A DNA stretch of 47,650 nucleotides from the IMG/VR virus record IMGVR_UViG_3300042295_001659, positions 1 through 47,650 of that record; one strand, written 5' to 3'. The notes under the pieces were generated by a model, which was given only the letters and a program-made list of their open reading frames with translations, did not search any database and was not told the DNA's origin. This DNA comes from a virus. This document shows, piece after piece, positions 44,943 to 47,650 of the stretch (position 1 is its first letter; every line of letters begins with the position of its first letter). The position numbers and the translations under genes were made by a program.

Positions 44943-46546
44943 TATGACCAGCAGATGATTGTGTAGTCGTAGCCGAGGATGGTCTGGCCACCATTAGTAT
45001 TTCCAGTGAATTGAAGGTTGATTGTGTAGCTGAGGTTCGAAGGGAGATTTGATTGACCCCAAGATTGACTTGCGGGGACGCTTAAAAGTACATTGTTGGT
45101 CACCCGTACAGAAGCCAGACTGGCGGAGTAGCTCGTTCCCCCATAAGCACCGTTGCTCGAGAAGTTGATCTGAGGCTCGATAGTGGGTATGTTGAACTCG
45201 TTAGGAGACGTCAGACTCATATCAACTGTGATGAAGAACGCAGTGGTTCCAGCAGGCAGATTGATACTTGCGTATGTGGTCGTGTTTGGATAAATGCCTT
45301 GAGCGATGGTGTAGGCTTGGCTGCTTGCAATAATCGTTGGGGCACCGGTAGGTCCCGCAGGACCGGTCAAACCTTGAGGTCCAGTGGGTCCCTGAGGTCC
45401 AACAGGTCCAACAGGGCCAGCGGCCCCTGTGCTCCCAGTTGCCCCAGTAGGTCCGGGCAAACCTTGAATCCCTTGTGGTCCTTGTGGTCCAGTGGGACCA
45501 GCGGGTCCAATGGGTCCCTGAGGGCCAGTCGCCCCAGCAGGTCCTGTAGGACCCGGGGTCCCTTGAATTCCTTGAGGGCCTTGGATTACACCGGCATCAT
45601 TCCATTGCGTGCCATCGTAGATCCACAGAGTGTTGGTGGCGGTAACAGTGTAAGCGTCGCCTTGAGTCGCTGAAGCTGGGAGATCACCAGAGGTAGCGAC
45701 TGTCCCCAAGAAGAGAACACCGGGACCGGGCTGACCTGCTGGTCCTGTGGGACCGGGAACGCCCTGTGGGCCTTGGATGCCTGTCGGTCCTTGCGGTCCG
45801 ATTGGGCCAGCTCCACCGACAGGTCCAGTGGGACCTTCGGGACCAATAGGGCCCCGAGGACCAACTTTCTCAGCGTAGATTGTCTCGTCGACTATCTCAG
45901 CGATAGTCCAGGAGGAGTACAGTTGCCGAACTTTCCCTGTGTTGGTGTTGCCGCCGCCAGTTCCCGTGAGCCTGACTTTGATACTTACGTCTTCTGTCGG
46001 TACGTAAATGTAACTAAGGGTTGGAACTGAGTTTTGGCCATCCACCACAGGCGGATTTTGGCCGGTTTCAGTAGCCCTGATGTTCAAGTTGTTAATGTTT
46101 TCACCAGGAAGGAGCCCTGCATTGGTGTCAGCATTAACGAGGGTGAACTGAATGTAGTTCTCCGCATTGGCGATGAAGTTCACGCCAACGGTCAGGTCGA
46201 TTTGATAGGCGCGACCTCCCGTCAACTGCACAGAAGTGCCAGCGTTCAAAGAGAGGCCAAAGGCGGACGCAGAGCCCCAAGTTGTGATGTCTTGCTGATA
46301 TGCTACAACGGCTTCAGTCTCGATGTAGCAAGAGATGTATGAGGGAGGTCCAGGAACCGGAACCGGCGCGGGAACATACGGGGCGATCTGACCGCCGCCG
46401 CGAACCCAATTAAGCAGCTGCTGTGTCCGTGGATTCTCAAACTGGTTTGGATAAACGATAGCGGTGGTAGCATCAATGTAAGTGACTAAAACCGCCGACT
46501 GATTAGTTGAATAGGCGTAAGCCGCTGTGGAGATATTGGGCAACAT
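44942..46546 (-). CDS. Collagen-like tail fibre protein
   Basis: A 534-residue protein starting [20 protein letters not shown], whose N-terminal part has [16 protein letters not shown] like the collar-type fibres. A beta domain (about 75-225) follows, then Gly-x-y collagen-like stretches at about 230-283 ([17 protein letters not shown]) and 325-400 ([17 protein letters not shown]), separated by a small [10 protein letters not shown] domain, and a C-terminal beta domain. Collagen-like repeats form triple helices and are common in phage fibres as rigid linkers. Confidence 0.9.
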   Translation of the reverse strand: MLPNISTAAYAYSTNQSAVLVTYIDATTAIVYPNQFENPRTQQLLNWVRGGGQIAPYVPAPVPVPGPPSYISCYIETEAVVAYQQDITTWGSASAFGLSLNAGTSVQLTGGRAYQIDLTVGVNFIANAENYIQFTLVNADTNAGLLPGENINNLNIRATETGQNPPVVDGQNSVPTLSYIYVPTEDVSIKVRLTGTGGGNTNTGKVRQLYSSWTIAEIVDETIYAEKVGPRGPIGPEGPTGPVGGAGPIGPQGPTGIQGPQGVPGPTGPAGQPGPGVLFLGTVATSGDLPASATQGDAYTVTATNTLWIYDGTQWNDAGVIQGPQGIQGTPGPTGPAGATGPQGPIGPAGPTGPQGPQGIQGLPGPTGATGSTGAAGPVGPVGPQGPTGPQGLTGPAGPTGAPTIIASSQAYTIAQGIYPNTTTYASINLPAGTTAFFITVDMSLTSPNEFNIPTIEPQINFSSNGAYGGTSYSASLASVRVTNNVLLSVPASQSWGQSNLPSNLSYTINLQFTGNTNGGQTILGYDYTIICWS

Positions 46547-46548
46547 AA

Positions 46549-47650
46549 TCAGCTCTTAATGATGGGCAGAAGGGCCACGTTAAGCGGACGAGTTTCCGTG
46601 CCGCCAGTGGAGTTAACAGGGGTCGAATTAACATTGCCCTGATCGTTCGGGTTCAGCATCTGGATGTTTCCGTTGTTGGGACGGCCTTGGCTGGTCATCT
46701 GAGTGGTCGGAGCGGCGATAGCCTCGATCTGACCACCATACGCAACGCCACCGTAACCAAGCGTTGGCATCGTTAGAGCGTGGACGTGGGAGCGGAACGA
46801 ATCGTTTTGGTAGGAACCGAAAAGGCGGCTATTATCTGCGCCACCCGTTGATCGGTTATCCCAACCTCTGACAAACTGGCCGCGAAGATCCGGTATTTGG
46901 AATTGGGTTGGAGGAACTGAAATTCCAGTATAAGTGCGTCCGATTGCGGCGTATAGTGCGGGGTACGTGGCCGTCTCAAGTACAGAACCGTTGCAATAGA
47001 ACCAACCAGCAGGTGGGGTTTGGCCAGCGTACCACTGGACGGTTCCAGCGGGGAGGAAACCAGGAGGAACGGGGTCAACGGCCAATACGCCGCTTGGCGA
47101 GACGTTCAGGCCCGTGCCAACAATCACACCACCAATCGAGGAGGGTGTTGCAGCCTCGATGAAGAGAGCACCGTCGCCAGTGACCCCAGTGCCAGCCCCA
47201 GGCTTAACTCCACCAATTTGGCTTGAAGTGGCCGAAGCAAGACCGATGGTGCCAGTTGTGGTGATTGGACCGCCGGTGATACCGGGGCCAGTCTGAATTT
47301 GAGATACTGTGCCCGTTCCTGGGCCAGCCATATTGATTGTTCCGTCTGGGTCAATCGTGACGTTGATCCCTGGCTTCACACCACCGATTTCGTTGGCAGA
47401 GGCTGGCTTAAGGATAAGTGTGCCTTGAGTGGTGATTGGTTGACCATTTAGGGTTGTGAGACCAGTTCCCGTGTCGATCTTCGATACGGATCCACCTTGT
47501 CCGGCATTGATTGCGCCAGCGCCAGCGATTTGGATCCAAAGCCGTGTAGGTCCACCATCGTTGTAGAGAACGAACAGGGATCCGGTGGAGTCATTCCACC
47601 ACAGTGTTCCAGCGGCCGTGATAGCTGGGTCGGGTTGTTGATCGGAGATG
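46549..47650 (-). CDS. Tail fibre with collar domain, cut by the window edge
   Basis: Partial gene: the frame stays open to the right edge (about 366 residues present) and begins beyond it. The visible N-terminal part reads [20 protein letters not shown], a typical fibre attachment segment, followed by fibre repeats ([50 protein letters not shown]). A collar domain ([20 protein letters not shown] ... [16 protein letters not shown]) leads to the end [18 protein letters not shown]. An internal Met at 47379 is not the start. Last of the visible fibre array. Confidence 0.85.
   Translation of the reverse strand, partial: ISDQQPDPAITAAGTLWWNDSTGSLFVLYNDGGPTRLWIQIAGAGAINAGQGGSVSKIDTGTGLTTLNGQPITTQGTLILKPASANEIGGVKPGINVTIDPDGTINMAGPGTGTVSQIQTGPGITGGPITTTGTIGLASATSSQIGGVKPGAGTGVTGDGALFIEAATPSSIGGVIVGTGLNVSPSGVLAVDPVPPGFLPAGTVQWYAGQTPPAGWFYCNGSVLETATYPALYAAIGRTYTGISVPPTQFQIPDLRGQFVRGWDNRSTGGADNSRLFGSYQNDSFRSHVHALTMPTLGYGGVAYGGQIEAIAAPTTQMTSQGRPNNGNIQMLNPNDQGNVNSTPVNSTGGTETRPLNVALLPIIKS

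Noticed and set aside
1-47650. tRNA genes, CRISPR arrays, insertion sequences, integrase or attachment sites
   Set aside because: I looked for cloverleaf-like gaps, spaced direct repeats and terminal inverted repeats with transposase or integrase genes and saw none that I could support. Short gaps leave little room for tRNAs. A tRNA-finding program would settle this.

Overview
The window looks like part of the genome of a tailed bacteriophage infecting marine cyanobacteria (Synechococcus/Prochlorococcus type). The evidence is a high-light-inducible protein (hli), a phage S-adenosylmethionine decarboxylase (speD), nucleotide-synthesis genes (nrdA/nrdB, dCMP deaminase, thyX), many small hypothetical proteins of kinds I associate with cyanophages, and a long array of repetitive tail-fibre genes. 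The SF3-like replication helicase and the lack of recognisable T4 core head or replication genes suggest a lineage other than the classic T4-like cyanomyoviruses, perhaps nearer the S-TIM5 type. That placement is inference. Coding is almost continuous: neighbouring genes mostly overlap by 1-14 nt (ATGA, GTGA or TGATG junctions) and no gene-free stretch exceeds 300 bases. All genes are on the minus strand except two (4553-5365 and 28438-29186).

Layout in coordinate order (minus-strand transcription runs right to left). 1-1797: nrdA (cut by the window edge), nrdB and a conserved phage protein behind one promoter. 1849-4526: four genes, including a putative ADP-ribosyltransferase whose N-terminal Cys motif is shared with its neighbour. 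4553-5365 (+): proline-rich membrane or virion protein. 5352-6582: three genes for proteins with signal peptides. 6607-8533: hli, speD, a thioredoxin-like protein and several very small proteins. 8526-10451: a tightly overlapped run of eight small genes, including two duplicated families. 10460-11068: a phage sigma factor. 11144-13800: zinc-ribbon protein, dCMP deaminase, hypotheticals and a GIY-YIG endonuclease. 13797-16816: SF3-like helicase and a candidate ssDNA-binding protein. 16892-24132: tail module (hub candidate, tape measure with an M15-type peptidase domain, baseplate candidates). 24161-28396: 2OG-Fe(II) oxygenase, FEN-type exonuclease, thyX, HNH endonuclease, DnaQ-type exonuclease and an OB-like protein. 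28438-29186 (+): a possible HNH/DCL-like protein. 29187-47650: small proteins and then about 18 kb of tail-fibre genes, with the last one cut by the window edge.

The most interesting signal is a split in candidate promoters. Nucleotide-metabolism, replication and sigma genes are preceded by extended -10 boxes of the form TGnTAyAmT, as read by host-type sigma-70. The structural or secreted transcription units are instead preceded, 7-33 nt before their start codons, by an octamer GGGTAAAA, several times fused to the stop codon of the preceding gene. I saw no T4-type TATAAATA late promoter in a sensible place. I propose that GGGTAAAA is this phage's late promoter and that the sigma factor at 10460-11068 is the candidate reader. 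Other signals include a shared C-terminal (F/I/L)-D-(I/L)-D-F tail on three DNA-metabolism proteins, a possible virion-packaged ADP-ribosyltransferase tag, and a 31-residue membrane peptide directly following hli.
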